A DNA stretch of 21,138 nucleotides from Anaerozeibacter quisquiliarum (GTDB lineage Bacteria; Bacillota; Clostridia; Christensenellales; Aristaeellaceae). The stretch lies in the NCBI GenBank assembly GCA_051162045.1, contig JBISDI010000053.1. One strand, 5' to 3'. Below are positions 19,912 to 21,138 of this stretch, one piece after another. The notes beneath the pieces were generated by a model. That model was not told the origin of the DNA. It was given only the letters and a program-made list of their open reading frames with translations, and made no database searches. The stretch's first letter is position 1; each line of letters begins with the position of its first letter. Made by a program: the position numbers and the translations under genes.

Positions 19912-21093
19912 GTGCGAACGCGATGGATGCGCGCGCTGACGCTGATATTGATGGGGCTGATGCTGAGTGCGCCGGCCCACGCCAAGCTGATGCGCATTAC
20001 GCGCGAAGTCAAGCTGTATAAGGCCAGCAGTACGCGCTCGAAGGTGTTGGCGGCGCTGGATGCCGACACGACGCTCGACGTGCTGGGCGTCAAGAAGGGC
20101 TGGGCCAAGGTGAAACTGAACGGTCGGGGCGGTTTCATCGACCGCCGCGCGCTGGCCCCGCTCAAGGAGAAGCCGAAGCCCGACGCGCCGGCCAAACAAA
20201 CGATGTACGCCAAAGAGGCGATCAAGCTGCGCAAGGCGGCCAGCGCCGCGTCGAAGGCACTGGCGCAAATCGAAAAAGGCGAAGCGGTGACGCTCGCGGG
20301 CAAGAAGGGCCGGTGGGCCAAGGTCGCCTGCCAAAACAAGACCGGGTTCGTCAAGCTCGGCGCGCTGTCGGCAAACCCGCCTGCGGACACGCCACCGACG
20401 CCTACGCCGCCCGCACCCAACCCGCCCCCGGCAGCCGAGGCGACGCTGAAGCCCGGCGATTCGGGCGAGGAGGTCAAGGCGCTGCAAAGGCGGCTCAAGG
20501 CGCTCGAATGGTTCTTCGGCGACATCGGCGGCAACTATCAGAAATTGACGACGCAGGCGGTCAAGGACTTCCAGAAGGCCGCCGGGCTGTCCGTCACCGG
20601 CATCGCCGACGCAGCCACCCGGCGCGCGCTCGACGCAAAGGACGCGCCGCGCAACAAGCTCGACTCGACGGCGCAGCCGGTCGAGGGCCAGGCGGTTGAG
20701 ATGGATTGGTGGACGAGCGGCATTCAGCAGCTGTTTCCGCGCGGCGCGACGGCGGTGGTGACCGACGTGGAGACCGGGCTAAGCTGGCACGTGTACCGCT
20801 CGGGCGGCACCAACCACGCCGACGTGCAGCCCAAGACCGGCAAGGACTCGGCGCTGATGAAGAAGGCGTATGGCGGTTCCTGGTCGTGGGAGCGGCGCGC
20901 GATCTGGGTTTCGGTCGGCGGGCGCAAGGTAGCCGCCTCGATGAACGGCATGCCGCACGGATCGGGCAGCATCGCCGATAACGATTTCGACGGCCACCAC
21001 TGCATCCACTTTACCAATAGCCGCACGCACGGCACAAACTCGCTGGACGCCCAGCACCAAGCCGCGATCAAGCGCGCCGCAGCAGCGCGCTGA
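19912..21093 (+). CDS. Secreted SH3b/PGB wall protein, YkuD-like C-terminus
   Basis: A 393-residue exported protein from GTG 19912 (GGAGGGGGG upstream; the overlapping ATG at 19910 opens only nine codons). Signal peptide about 1-24 ending SAPAHA. SH3b domain about 30-85 (GWAKVKLNGRGGFIDRRAL), second about 97-153 (LRKAASAASKALAQIEKGE ... GRWAKVACQNKTGFVKLGAL). Pro-rich linker 155-176. Peptidoglycan-binding PGB_1 domain about 178-241. C-terminal domain 255-393 has MPHGSGSIADNDFDGHHCIHF (348-367), where His-Gly then His-Cys364-Ile resemble the HG...SHGC core of YkuD L,D-transpeptidases, the Ser replaced. It probably cuts or crosslinks peptidoglycan; the catalytic role is inference. Confidence 0.78.
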   Translation: MRTRWMRALTLILMGLMLSAPAHAKLMRITREVKLYKASSTRSKVLAALDADTTLDVLGVKKGWAKVKLNGRGGFIDRRALAPLKEKPKPDAPAKQTMYAKEAIKLRKAASAASKALAQIEKGEAVTLAGKKGRWAKVACQNKTGFVKLGALSANPPADTPPTPTPPAPNPPPAAEATLKPGDSGEEVKALQRRLKALEWFFGDIGGNYQKLTTQAVKDFQKAAGLSVTGIADAATRRALDAKDAPRNKLDSTAQPVEGQAVEMDWWTSGIQQLFPRGATAVVTDVETGLSWHVYRSGGTNHADVQPKTGKDSALMKKAYGGSWSWERRAIWVSVGGRKVAASMNGMPHGSGSIADNDFDGHHCIHFTNSRTHGTNSLDAQHQAAIKRAAAAR

Positions 21094-21138
21094 CATTCGG
21101 CCGCAAGGATATGCCGCCACAGCCCCCGCGTCCTGTAC

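Noticed and set aside
18730..20487. 585-codon open frame on the minus strand
   Set aside because: Antisense to folC and the SH3b protein, both clearly recognisable; its Arg/Gln/His-rich sequence is typical of a shadow frame in GC-rich coding DNA.
19557..20534. 325-codon minus-strand frame
   Set aside because: Ser/Ala-rich shadow of the same genes, with no motif or ribosome site.

Overview
The window looks like a chromosome segment of a GC-rich, low-branching Gram-positive bacterium (Bacillota, most likely a high-GC Clostridia lineage) carrying the integration end of a prophage. The evidence is strong AGGAGG-type ribosome binding sites before nearly every gene, TTGACA/TATAAT promoters with 16-18 bp spacing, a YtrA-type GntR/ABC operon, envelope proteins with Pro/Thr linkers, and phage gene families typical of Clostridia. 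This is inference from gene content; I could run no taxonomic search.

Positions 1 to about 15000 are the early/lysogeny end of a temperate phage or closely related element. From right to left on the minus strand, a densely packed early operon starts at a TTGACA-17-TATTAT promoter (11189-11217). It contains a Cro-like HTH protein, a frameshifted small gene, a small DNA-binding protein, a PP-loop (PAPS-reductase-like) enzyme, about fifteen small proteins (many Cys-rich or coiled-coil), a lipoprotein, and a recombination/replication block: a conserved Zn-binding protein, an SMC/RecF-like ATPase, a RecB/Cas4-like PD-(D/E)XK nuclease (DUF3799), an MmcB-like nuclease, an ASCH-like protein and SSB. 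Thirteen gene junctions are 4-nt ATGA/GTGA overlaps, which points to translational coupling. A small plus-strand gene with its own promoter (about 8300-8561) interrupts the operon and overlaps a minus-strand gene tail to tail.

The genetic switch is 11137-11343: divergent promoters with copies of a palindrome, consensus TTGCG-CTG-CGCAA. To the right on the plus strand are a CI/ImmR-like repressor, an ImmA/IrrE-like metalloprotease (probably relieving repression), a secreted peptidoglycan-binding cargo protein with its own promoter, and a tyrosine integrase. The integrase ends 43 bp from the 3' end of an elongator tRNA-Met gene, the probable attachment site. The other att end and the phage late genes are outside the window to the left.

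Positions 15003-21138 are host chromosome: tRNA-Met and initiator tRNA-fMet sharing a strong promoter; a GntR regulator-ABC ATPase-ABC permease operon; nagB (glucosamine-6-phosphate deaminase) divergent from folC (folylpolyglutamate synthase); and a secreted SH3b/peptidoglycan-binding protein with a YkuD-like H...HC motif. A 161-nt hairpin element resembling a MITE, plus a truncated second copy, sits between the folC promoter and its start codon.
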